Below, piece after piece: positions 34,301 to 43,276 of a stretch of DNA of 64,000 nucleotides. The notes below the pieces were generated by a model. It was given only the letters and a program-made list of their open reading frames with translations. It was not told where the DNA came from and searched no databases. The DNA is taken from assembly GCA_043228905.1 (NCBI GenBank), contig JBHGNT010000022.1, forward strand, positions 9,672,001-9,736,000, written 5' to 3'. Source of the DNA: Azolla caroliniana. Lineage: Eukaryota; Polypodiophyta. Both the position numbers and the translations under genes were made by a program. The stretch's first letter is position 1, and each line of letters starts with the position of its first letter.

Positions 34301-35434
34301 CAGACGAACTTCCGGAACGTGTCGGACATCCTTCAACAGCAACTTGCATCCGGTTGGTGTTGTCAGCCACACGTCTCCTATGCCGACAATTCGGCATGTT
34401 CCTTCATTCCCCATCCGGACACAGCCGTGATCACCGGCTGAGTAGGATGAGAAGCATTTTCGATCCGGGGTAAGGTGGAACGACGCTCTGGAGTCTACCA
34501 CCCAGGTCATCTCGTCGTCGGCATGGTTTATCTCACTCTCCTCGGTGATGAGCATCAACTCCTCTTCACTTGCCGCAATTGCCGTCGTTCCCTTCCGGTC
34601 CGGCCCCCTCTGGTCTTTACCGTTCCGGTCTGTACCGTTCCGGTTCGGGGTTTGCTTCGAATCGGTACCGTCGGTTTCCTTGTCTTTACGGAAATGCCGA
34701 CATTTCTTTTGGAAGTGTCCCGGCTTGCCGCAATAGAAGCAAGTAGGCCTCCCCCTTGACTTTGACCATGTCCCCGACTTCTCCCGGTTCTGGAGACTAC
34801 GGTTTCTATGTCTTCCGCGTTCCGATTCGGTAAGGAGCGCTTTGGAGTCGGAGCTCGTATCTTTGTCTTTCCGACGAGCCTCCTCATCTAGCAAGCTCGA
34901 CTTTACTCTTGCTAGGGATAACTGTTTTCCTTCCGGCCCGGCGTTGCTCAAAGTGACAACCAACGTCTCCCAGCTATCCGGGAGGGAACCGAGCAGGAGT
35001 AGCGCTAGGACCTCATCGGCAAGAGGTATTTCCAATGACGTTGCATGGTGGATCAGCCCCTGGAAGGCATTCATATGCTCCGCCATGCTGGAGCCATCTT
35101 GGTACCGGAGTCTTACTAGCTTCCGGAATACCGACACCTGATTGACAGCATTTTTGTTCTGGAACATTATGCCGATCTTCTCCCAGAGCTCATGAGCCTT
35201 GCTCTCTTCATTGAAGTTGTTGTACAGGCTCATGTCGATGAAGCACCGTATGTACGCCGTTGTCTTCATGTGCATCACCTCCCATATCGCGGCGTCGATT
35301 TTGTCCGGTCTCTTGTCCCCGAACTGAACCGGCAGCCAGAGGTCTTTAACCACGAGCATGTCCCTCATCTTCGACTTCCACACTGAATAGTTGGAGCCGG
35401 TGAGCTTGAACATGCCGCCAAACGATTCGTCCAT
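31373..35434 (-). CDS. Copia D gag-pol polyprotein, 1,353 codons
   Basis: A single open frame. The start MDESFGG at 35434 is chosen because it lies just inside the primer-binding site; the frame extends upstream into the LTR without another role. Gag occupies residues 1-230, and a CX2CX4HX4C knuckle is at 232-245. Protease is near 314 and reads VVDSRAS. The usual DSG is DSR here, which probably disables cleavage. The integrase zinc region (LWHKRLCHM, then CTDCLAGK) precedes a core with FIDDHSR, RADNGGEY and ELNGLAER. RT shows YKARIVVKGF, YGPKQAPRQW (the usual YGLKQAP altered) and YVDD. RNase H shows ALSTTEAEY and SRTKHI. It encodes virus-like particle protein and the enzymes for copy-and-paste transposition, and is likely inactive or nearly so because of the protease change. 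Confidence 0.95.
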   Translation of the reverse strand: MDESFGGMFKLTGSNYSVWKSKMRDMLVVKDLWLPVQFGDKRPDKIDAAIWEVMHMKTTAYIRCFIDMSLYNNFNEESKAHELWEKIGIMFQNKNAVNQVSVFRKLVRLRYQDGSSMAEHMNAFQGLIHHATSLEIPLADEVLALLLLGSLPDSWETLVVTLSNAGPEGKQLSLARVKSSLLDEEARRKDKDTSSDSKALLTESERGRHRNRSLQNREKSGTWSKSRGRPTCFYCGKPGHFQKKCRHFRKDKETDGTDSKQTPNRNGTDRNGKDQRGPDRKGTTAIAASEEELMLITEESEINHADDEMTWVVDSRASFHLTPDRKCFSSYSAGDHGCVRMGNEGTCRIVGIGDVWLTTPTGCKLLLKDVRHVPEVRLNLISAGRLDDEGYTGSIRNGVMKFNKGSLIVARARKVNTLYLMNAWLCPEEVNVASDTSGELWHKRLCHMSEKGMKRLADDNLIPVKNVHLEKCTDCLAGKQNRTSFRPRPPMRRNAPLELVHTDVCQVDTKSHAGAQYFVTFIDDHSRKLWATPLKTKDQVLSVFKELHTRVERETGRKLKAVRADNGGEYRGQFEEYCRSKGIRLEFTVPKTPELNGLAERINRTIMERVRSMLAHAKLPKKFWAEALSTATYVINRSPSVPLDGDTPQRVWTGKEVSYRHLRVFGCLTYVHVAKDRRGKLDPKTRPCIFLGYGDDEFGYRVWDPVDKKVFRSRDIIFMEDKTLADWESEKKVMNSELTGKDRLYNEQTQPARDRLALEEPAGYGEDTEPAEEEVEEAETGTGQDPESDSDEEQMEEPVTEARRRRYPLRERRAPRRFPDAEHVLLIDEGEPESFEEAKEDTHNGKWLSAMQDEMDSLHENHTYELVELPKGKRALRNKWVFKLKPGDVGNPPRYKARIVVKGFQQKKGVDFDEIFAPVVKMTSIRTVLSIAASMDLEVEQLDVKTTFLHGDLEEEIYMQQPEGFVEKGKEHLVCRLKKSLYGPKQAPRQWYRKFDSFMTDQGYHKTQADHCVFVKKFEGGDFLILLLYVDDMLIVGRDQGKIRMLKKALNRTFSMKDLGPARQMLGMHIIRDRSVKQLWLSQEKYVTKVLHRFNMSDAKPVGSTLPANCKLSGKQSPKTKGEKADMMKIPYASAVGSLMYAMVCTRPDIGYAVGVVSRFMSNPGKEHWNAVKWILRYLKGTSNMCLRFGSGKPQLDGFTDSDMSADVDTSQSTSGYVMTYAGGAVSWQSRLQKTVALSTTEAEYMATVEAGKEILWMKDFIGELGIRQEEYRLYCDSQSAIHLAKNAAYHSRTKHIQRRYHWIRERVDDQEFALTKIHTAENGSDMLTKVLTPDKLDACWKRIGLERHPMPE

Positions 35435-35450
35435 TTTCTGTGTCGATTTC

Positions 35451-35462
35451 GCTCTGATACCA
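35451..35462 (-). other. Primer-binding site of copia D
   Basis: TGGTATCAGAGC on minus, complementary to the 3' end of plant initiator tRNA-Met, two bases inside the LTR. Confidence 0.9.
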
Positions 35463-35464
35463 AT

Positions 35465-36133
35465 TGTTGAGAATTCGACGTTCCTTATGTCCGACGCTCG
35501 GCCACAACCGAGATTCTTTTCATACACAGAAAAACAGGTAATGAAACGCGACACAAAGGGGAGAAATGGTACACAGGAGGTTTACGTGGAAAACCCCAAA
35601 ATAGGGGAAAAACCACGGCAGCCCACAGGCTGCAAAACTGTCACTATGTAGGAATATACAACAGTTTGTTCACTGAGGCAACGACCTCGTCCTCTCAGAT
35701 CTTCGCCACAGGCGGCGGTTACAACAGAGGCAACGACCTCGTCTCTCTCTCACTCTCTCTGTACAGTTACGCGCTCTCTCTTCTTCTTGCACCAACAAGG
35801 AAGAATAACAACAACAGAAAACAAACATAGCTAAAAGTTTGCCCTAAGTCATATTTATACTAATATGACTTTTCGGCTATTTACAAATGTAGCCTCGATG
35901 GGCTCCATCCGGCTCTCCGCAGTCGGGTACTCCTCATCCAGTTTATACCGGGCCTACAACCATCCGGCTCTCCGCAGTCGGGTACTCCCCATCCGGTTCA
36001 TACCGGGCCTACACCATCCGGCTCTCCGCATTCGGGTACTCCCCATCCGGTTCATACCGTTTCGGCCTCGGCCGAGTTTGTTCGTCGGCACTGTTCTTCT
36101 CCCTTCCCATCCGGAGGGACCTGTCTCCCAACA
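35465..36133 (-). repeat. 5' LTR of copia D
   Basis: A 669-bp copy of 30695-31362 with about ten differences, including one extra base. It would drive transcription of the element on minus. Confidence 0.95.
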
Positions 36134-36855
36134 AAGACCACTGAAATGGGAGTCTATGCATAGCCGCGTGCAATGGAGACGCGAAATCGGCTAGGTGTCG
36201 TAACATCCGGCTATGCCATCTGATTTATCCCAGGAATCGGCTGAGGGCCTTTGCGGTAGAGGGCGTGGGAGCGTTCAGAATGTCTTGCACTTTATCCGGG
36301 TCCATGGCGATACCTTCCTGACAGACTATGTGCCCGAGCAGGTTGCCGCTTGTCACCAAGAACGCGCATTTTGCCGGATTTAAGCTCAACCGAACTTGTC
36401 GACATCGATCGAGACAGAGGCATAACCGGGTCATATGCTCCAACCGCTGGCCATACACGGCAAATTCATCGAGGAAAACTTGCATGAACTCCAGGATATA
36501 CTCGTTGAAAATCTCGGTGATGATGCGTTGGAATGTGGTCGGTGCCGTTTTTAATCTGAACATCATTACCTTGGCCACAAAGACACCCCAGTCCGTGACA
36601 AACGCCATTTTCTCCTGATCTTCCGGGTGCATTCTAATTTGATTATAGCCATTGAACCCATCTAGAAAATTGTAGCATTCATGACTAGTCACCATGTCGA
36701 GGACATTATCCATGAACGGGAGAGGAAACCCATCCGTGACTGTCGCGACATTGAGTTTGCGGTAATCAACGCAAACACGGATTTTCCCGTTTTTCTTGGG
36801 GACGACGACGATTGGGCTGAACCATGTGGCTCGTTTACTGGGCGTATAAAACCTA
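36134..36855 (-). pseudogene. Gypsy C reverse transcriptase, 3' part
   Basis: Continues the RT frame broken by copia B at 48184: SPIVVVPKKNGKIRVCVDYR, then FLDGFNGYNQI, TAPTTFQRI and the catalytic FLDEFAVYG. The normal second Asp of the LDD pair is Glu here (36465-36467), which should impair catalysis. A TAA follows ALSRFLG at about 36223, and the frame then resumes with IRWHSRMLRHLADFASPLH up to the copia D insertion. Confidence 0.9.
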
Positions 36856-37101
36856 TGTAAACAATTACTTGCGGAAGCATTAGAAAATAGAGAAAGCAGA
36901 GAATACACAAAGTACACGGGAGAGACAAAGAGAGCAGAACACAAAAGCTATATTCAAAACAATATAAACACTCTGTACATACAACTATGCTCAGTAGCAC
37001 TACTTATACAAGTCCTCATGGGACTGACAAAAGTATCGCGTACTTCAATGCTCACACGAGCATTTGACACTTACTACGAGACTATAACTGCCTAGTAGTC
37101 T
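36856..37101 (-). repeat. 3' LTR of copia B, outer part
   Basis: The first 246 bp on + of the 406-bp LTR, matching 47778-48023. It is interrupted at 37101 by copia A and resumes at 42744-42749. Confidence 0.95.
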
Positions 37102-37487
37102 TGTTGAGAGACAAGCTCAACATCGGCTGGATCGGCTGAAGAAGCCGAGGACTGGATCGGTTGGGACCAATCGGCTAGGCCGAGTGCGTAAACCGGGAGG
37201 TCGTAAGGAAAGATATTCCGTAAGGAATATATTTGGGAGTTAGTGTAGGAGCTCTTGATGAGCATTGAAGTACTGTCAGTACTTCGGTCAGTCCTTCTAG
37301 GGCTTGTATAAAAGTGTTCACTGAGCACGTCTTATGTACAGACTGAGTATTATTGTTGAATATAGTTTTTTGTGTTTCTCTCTCTGTCTCTCCCGCGTAT
37401 ACCGTGTAAGCTCAAGCTCTCCATTAAACCTGAGTTTCCTCTCTTCTGTTCGGTCTTCATACTTGCTTCCGCACGCTACTTTCTACA
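37102..37487 (+). repeat. 5' LTR of copia A
   Basis: Starts TGTTGAGAGACAAG and ends TTTCTACA. TATAAAA near 37314 is the likely promoter element. A short inverted repeat with AGTACTGTCAGTACT lies just upstream. Confidence 0.97.
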
Positions 37488-37500
37488 TGGTATCAGAGTG
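37488..37500 (+). other. Primer-binding site of copia A
   Basis: TGGTATCAGAGTG abuts the LTR and is complementary to initiator tRNA-Met except at the last bases. Confidence 0.9.
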
Positions 37501-37547
37501 CGAGGGTTGAGAACCTCTCTGCAGCCGACACAGCTTGACGAAGAAGA

Positions 37548-40500
37548 ATGAGAAGAACGATGGATAGAGGCATGGCGAGCTCGCTTCCAACAGAGAAGCT
37601 CGACAGAACCAACTACGCGTCTTGGTCCTACAAGATGCACCAGTACCTGCTCGGGCACGGCTACTGGAGTTATGTCGAAGGAGCTAATGACGCGGCACCC
37701 GAATCGACACACAAAGACTTCCCGTCGTGGGAGCAATCGGCGAGCAGGGTATTGTACTGCTTCGCGTCGTGTGTGGGCGAACAGCTATTGAGCTATGTTC
37801 GGGATGCAAAGACGCCGAAGGGTGCGTGGGAAAATCTAAATAAGATTTTCGCTGCGAGAACCACAGCTAGGAAGCTTCAGCTCTGACAGGAGTTGAGCAA
37901 CCTACGACAACGCGACTTGTCGGTGCCGGACTATACCTCGAAGATCAAGGATATCTGCGACTCCCTCGCCTCCATAAAGGTGAACATCGAGGAGAGCGAG
38001 ATGGTCCAAATCTATCTCAGAGGTTTGGCGTCGAAGTTCGGAGCGTTCTGAACGGCTGTGTGTACCCGGGAGAATACGCCGTCCTTTTTCGACTTACAGT
38101 CAATGCTCCTGGTAGAGGAGAACCACGCGGGTGCGTCTACAAGCACGCACACCGATAGCAGAATGTTGTACACGGAGGGAGATAGGCCTCGTGGACGTGG
38201 AGGACGAGGCGAGTCGACACGCAATGGAGGCGGCCGACGAGATCAAAGAAGGCACCGAAGTGATGCCGACAGCAACTCCGGATCCTCCGGAAACAGGGGG
38301 AGTCGAAGCGATGAGAACCGGCAAGGGAAGTCCATCGCGGAGTGCTGTTACTGTGGCAAGAAAGGCCACAAGGAAAGTGAGTGCTGGAAGAAGCGCGCTG
38401 ATTCGGAGAGAAATGGCTCCAGAAATACTGACAAGGGAAATCGACAGCGATCGCACTACGCCGAAGACTCCGGGAGAGCCGGAGAAGGGACTGCCTTCGT
38501 GTCGAGACACGAAGCAAACTCAATGAAACAGAGCACCCCGAGATCGGACGAGGTATGGTACGTAGACTCCGGCGCGTCAAACCACATGACGAGCCATAAG
38601 GAGTGGTTCTCGTACCTTGAAAAACTGATACAACCAGGAGTAGTCGCAACAGGAGACGACACTCTGCATCCGATCGCGAATGTCGGAGAAGTTCCCCTTA
38701 GCCATATCGGGCAGAAAGGGAAACTCATGAATGTGTTGCACGTTCCGACAATCACGAAGAACTTGGTCTCAGTCGGACAGATCGTCGACCAAGGGATGGA
38801 GGTTCGGTTTACACACCTCGGGTGCTTCATTGAGGAAGAAGGCCGTGTGATTGCGCAAAGGCGTAGAGACGGGAGGATGTTCATCCTCGACTCCACTGAC
38901 GGCGGCACCGCAATGTTCGCGAAGGGACAAAAGACCGAGTCGGACATCGACTTGTGGCACAAGCGGATAGGCCACGTCAACCACCAACGGCTTCAAGATC
39001 TGCAATCGAAACAAGTAGTGTTCGGATTGCCCAAATTTAGTGGCCGAAAGGCACAAATTTGTGAAGCCTGCCAGCTCGGGAAGCAACACCGACTTCCCTC
39101 TCCCAAGAGCGAAACCGGAGCCGGAACAAACTCGACCTTATACACTCCGATGTGTGGGGGCCGGCACAAAACGTTAGTCTTGGTGGGAGCCGATATTTCG
39201 TCTCCTTCATCGACGACCACACGCGGCACACGTGGATCTACCTCATTGAGAGGAAGAGCGAAGTCTTCGACTGTTTCCGGGACCTCAAAGGGTTCGTGGA
39301 AGCCGAAACGGGACGAAAGATCAAGTGCCTGCGGTCGGATGGCGGGAAAGAGTATTTTTCCGGTCAATTCAACGGTTATCTACAACAAATGGGAATTCGG
39401 CGCGAATTCAGTTGTAGATACACGCCGGAGCAGAACGGCGTGGCCGAGAGAAAGAATCGGTCAGTTGTGGAAGCGGCACGGGCAATGCTGGAGGAGAAGA
39501 GCTTGCCCAAGTTCTACTGGGCTGAGGCGGTAAGGACCATGGTATACATCCAGAACCGGATCGGAGACAAAGTGTCGGCGCACGAGCTATATTTCGGAAC
39601 GAAGCCGAACTTGCGACACTTGAGGGTGTTCGGTAGCATTGCGTATGTGCATATACCGAAGGAGAAAAGGAGGAAGCTGGACGCAAAGGCCGAGAAATGC
39701 ATCTTGGTTGGTTACTCGGACGAGCAAAAGGGTTATAAGTGCTATAACCCTTGCACCAAACAAGCGCGTGTCAACCGCGACGTTGTGTTTGACGAGTCCG
39801 CGTCCTGGTACCTGCCCCCGACTACGAACCTCGACTCCAATCCGAGCTCTAACGATGAGGTCAGCGAGGCCGAGATGCCTCCGGATGAGCCCGAAATCGA
39901 GACCCGCGAAGAGAGTCCGATTTCACTCCGTTTAAGTGGACCGATTGGACGACTGAGTCGGTACGACCAGTCCGATGAAGAGCCGGAGAGTAGTGGAGAC
40001 TCGGCCGTGCATTGCCCGCGCAGGAAGCCGAGGAGACGGCTTACGCGCAAAGAGAAAGGGAAGAAAAAGGTATCGGATTCCGGCACGAAAAGGAACGAGT
40101 CATACCGACGCGAGTCCGACTCCGAGGGAACCGGTGACAGGTCTTTAAAGATGAAGACCACGTCGACCAAGAAGGCCTCGACATTGGCTAATGTGAGATT
40201 ACGCTGATCTACCCGCCAAAAGAACCCAGTTGTGTGGTTCGGTTACAACGAGTACATGGCGCATCATTATGCGTACATGACCCGTGTAGCAGAAGTGCGT
40301 GAGCCGGAGAGCTACGCAGAAGCGGCTAAAGACGCGAATTGGCGTGCCGCGATGGAGGAAGAGATGCACGCATTGGCGGAGAACGAGACCTGGGACCTGG
40401 TTGACACACCGAAGGGTGTGAAGCCGATCGGGTGTAGATGGGTGTACAAAGTCAAGTACAACATCGATGGCTCGGTCAACCGGTACAAGGCTCGACTAGT

Positions 40501-42050
40501 GGCAAAGGGTTACGCGCAGAAACACGGCATCGACTACGATGAGACGTTTGCGCCGGTCGCGAAAATGACGATCGTCCGTGTTTTGCTCACAGTAGCCGCG
40601 GCCAAGGGGTGGCACCTACATCAGATGGATGTAAAGAATGCGTTCCTGCAAGGTGACCTTGAGGAACAGGTGTACATGGTACAGCCCCCCGGATTTCACT
40701 CTGGAACGAACTCCTCGGCAATATGCCGACTGAAGAAGTCCCTTTACGGACTGAAGCAAGCCCCGCGTGCCTGGAACGTGAAGATCACGCAGCAACTGCG
40801 TCGGTTGGGTTTCGTCACGTCAAAATCGAACTCTTCCCTGTTCATCCGGAAAGGTCGACTCGGACCGGTTAGTATTTTACTGTATGTTGATGACTTGGTC
40901 ATCACCGGCGCCGACCTAGGTGACATCGACCGCGTGAAGCTCCAGCTTGCGGCATCGTTCGACATGAAGAATCTGGGGGACCTTCATTACTTCCTCGGGA
41001 TCGAAGTGATCCGTACCCCCGAAGGCATATTGATCAGCCAACGTCATTACGTGCTAAGTATGCTCTTCAAACTCGGGATGGCCGACTGTAAGTCCATCTT
41101 GACTCCTCTGGACAGAACCGTCAAGCTTCGTCCCGATACGGGAAAGGTATGCGACCCGACGAGGTTCCGACAAATTGTCGGTAGCCTCATATACTTGACC
41201 ATCAGCCGACCCGACCTCAGTTATCCGGTCGGAGTGATCAGTCAGTTCATGGTGCGACCTACCGAGGAGCACCTTCAGTGTGCGCAACGCGTACTTCGGT
41301 ACGTAAGCGGCACTAAGGACCGCGGACTGCTATATCGGACCGGTGCAGCCGCGCAGTTAGTCGGCTACACCGATGCTGATTGGGCTGGCAACGCCGCCAA
41401 TCGCCGATCCACGTATGGATACGTGTTCTCCCTCGGGAGTGCCGCGATCGCATGGAGCAATAAGAAGCAGCCGACAATTGCACTGTCGAGCACCGAAGCC
41501 GAGTACCGAGGAGCGGTTGTCGCGACATGCGAAGCCATATGGTTGAAGCGGCTTCTTAAGGACCTGCAAAAGGAGGTGTCAAATCCGACGACGATCTACT
41601 GCGACAACCTCAGCAGCATCGATCTCGCGAAAAACCGTGTTTTCCACGCACGGACCAAGCACATTGAGGTGCACTACCATTTCGTCCGTGAGCGTGTCCT
41701 TTCCGGTGAAGTCGAACTTCAGTACGTTCCGACGGATCCGCAGACTATCGACATCTTCACCAAGCTTCTTGGTCTAGACAAGTTGCGGCAATTCTCAGGT
41801 GCGCTCGGGTTGCGTCACCTTGACGTGCCGAACTTGAGGGGGAGAACAGTCCCGAACAACCAAGCAAGGCAGCAAGAAAGGAGCGGACACCGCGACACCG
41901 AGTCGGTTGACAAGTTTGACATCGGATCGGCTGAAGAAGCCGAGGGCGGACCCGCAGAAAAATCCGGAAGCGGACAGAAGGGGAGCAACCGAAGGAGAGA
42001 GCCGAAGCCAATCACGCATGGGGAAGATGACGCCATCGAAGGCGAGAAGA
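37548..42050 (+). pseudogene. Copia A gag-pol, three TGA stops and one frameshift
   Basis: Gag starts near 37548 or 37560 (MDRGMASSLP) and shows KLDRTNYASW. TGA codons lie at 37884, 38049 and 40205; comparison with copia B points to former CGA codons at the last two. A CX2CX4HX4C knuckle (CYCGKKGHKESEC) is near 38340. Protease VDSGASNHM is intact. The frame shifts near 39110-39150. Integrase shows FIDDHTRH, RSDGGKEY and EQNGVAER. RT (from 40232) shows YKARLVAKGYAQ, YGLKQAPR and YVDD, and RNase H shows YTDADWAG, ALSSTEAEYR and HARTKHIEVHYH. The frame runs on past the usual end into a Lys/Arg-rich, probably untranslated, tail. Most domains look undamaged except for the stops. Confidence 0.93.
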
Positions 42051-42337
42051 CCGAAGACGAGTTGGAGACAGCCAACTCGGACGAGAGCGAAAACCGATCG
42101 GAGGTAGCCGAGTCGGTTCGGATGTTTGATTCAGACACGCTGAATCAACCGAGGCCCAAGCGGAAGAAAAGGCAGCAGAAGAAGCGTCAACACCGCAACA
42201 ACAGAAGAGTTGATAAGGGCCACATGAGCAGACAAGCTGACCGGAAGGGTCGAAGCGCGTGGAGTCAAACAGGTCGAGGAGCGCGAGCGAGGCGAGAAGC
42301 CAGGAGGAACCGGTGCCCGAGGATCCCGAAGAGCCTC

Positions 42338-42357
42338 AAGTTGAGCTTGAGGGGGAG
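42338..42357 (+). other. Polypurine tract of copia A
   Basis: AGTTGAGCTTGAGGGGGAG before the 3' LTR. Copia B and element E use almost the same tract. Confidence 0.85.
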
Positions 42358-42743
42358 TGTTGAGAGACAAGCTCAACATCGGCTGGATCGGCTGAAGAAG
42401 CCGAGGACTGGATCGGTTGGGACCAATCGGCTAGGCCAAGTGCGTAAACCGGGAGGTCATTAGGAAAGATATTCCGTAAGGAATATATTTGGGAGTTAGT
42501 GTAGGAGCTCTTGATGAGCATTGAAGTACTGTCAGTACTTCGGTCAGTCCTTCTAGGGCTTGTATAAAAGTGTTCACTGAGCACGTCTTATGTACAGACT
42601 GAGTATTATTGTTGAATATAGTTTTTTGTGTTTCTCTCTCTGTCTCTCCCGCGTATACCGTGTAAGCTCAAGCTCTCCATTAAACCTGAGCTTCCTCTCT
42701 TCTATTCGGTCTTCATACTTGCTTCCGCACATTACTTTCTACA
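42358..42743 (+). repeat. 3' LTR of copia A
   Basis: 386 bp, the same length as the 5' LTR, with about seven differences, mostly transitions. Confidence 0.97.
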
Positions 42744-42908
42744 AGTCTAAACTAATACTAGGCTTCCAGTTACCGATTGGATCCGGCTAACCGGCTCCCC
42801 AGCTCTGTTGCTTGCCGGCTCGGTTGCTCACCAGCTTACCGATCCGTCTTGCTCACCGGCTCAGGCTTATCCAGCCGATCCGGCTCCAGTTGAGATTCCC
42901 GTTCAACA
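42744..42908 (-). repeat. 3' LTR of copia B, inner part
   Basis: The remaining 165 bp (including the AGTCT copy) of the LTR split by A. On + it ends CGTTCAACA and is followed by the polypurine tract CTCCCCCTCAAGCTC read from minus. Confidence 0.95.
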
Positions 42909-43276
42909 CTCCCCCTCAAGCTCAACTTGAGGTTGGATCGTAGTGTCAGCCTCTGTGGCAGTCAGTTCTTCCAACCGACTTCTCCTGGTGTCGCTCCGCC
43001 TTGCTCGCGCTCCTCATCCGATCTGGTTCCGTTTGCCGCAACCCTTCTGGTTCTGCACACCTTGACCTTCTCGGTCGGCATGTCTTCTCAATAGGCCCCT
43101 CTCAGCTCCTTTGCTACTATGACTCCGGTGCTTGCCGATCCGTCGGTTCCTCCGTGATGGCATCGACTTCCGCTGCGTCTGTGTCTGCTTGGCCTCTAGT
43201 TGATTCGGTTCATCCGGATCCGTCTGTTGATCCGAATCAGTTGTCTCTGATTCGTTCCAGCTCTTTTCCGAATCGA

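Larger units (their letters stand above)
30695..36133 (-). mobile_element. Ty1/copia element D, nearly intact
   Basis: LTRs of 668 bp (30695-31362) and 669 bp (35465-36133) differ at about ten positions by eye. The target-site repeat is AAGAC (30690-30694 and 36134-36138). The primer site is complementary to initiator tRNA-Met and the polypurine tract is intact. One uninterrupted gag-pol frame lies inside. The host site is the RT/RNase H boundary of gypsy C. Confidence 0.97.
37102..42743 (+). mobile_element. Ty1/copia element A
   Basis: LTRs of 386 bp at both ends differ at about seven positions by eye. The target-site repeat AGTCT is at 37097-37101 and 42744-42748. A primer site and polypurine tract are present. 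The element lies inside the 3' LTR of copia B in the opposite orientation. Its gag-pol is broken by three TGA codons and one frameshift. Confidence 0.97.

Noticed and set aside
35435-35554. Upstream extension of the copia D frame into its LTR
   Set aside because: The extension crosses the primer-binding site and LTR. MDESFGG at 35434 is the sensible start.
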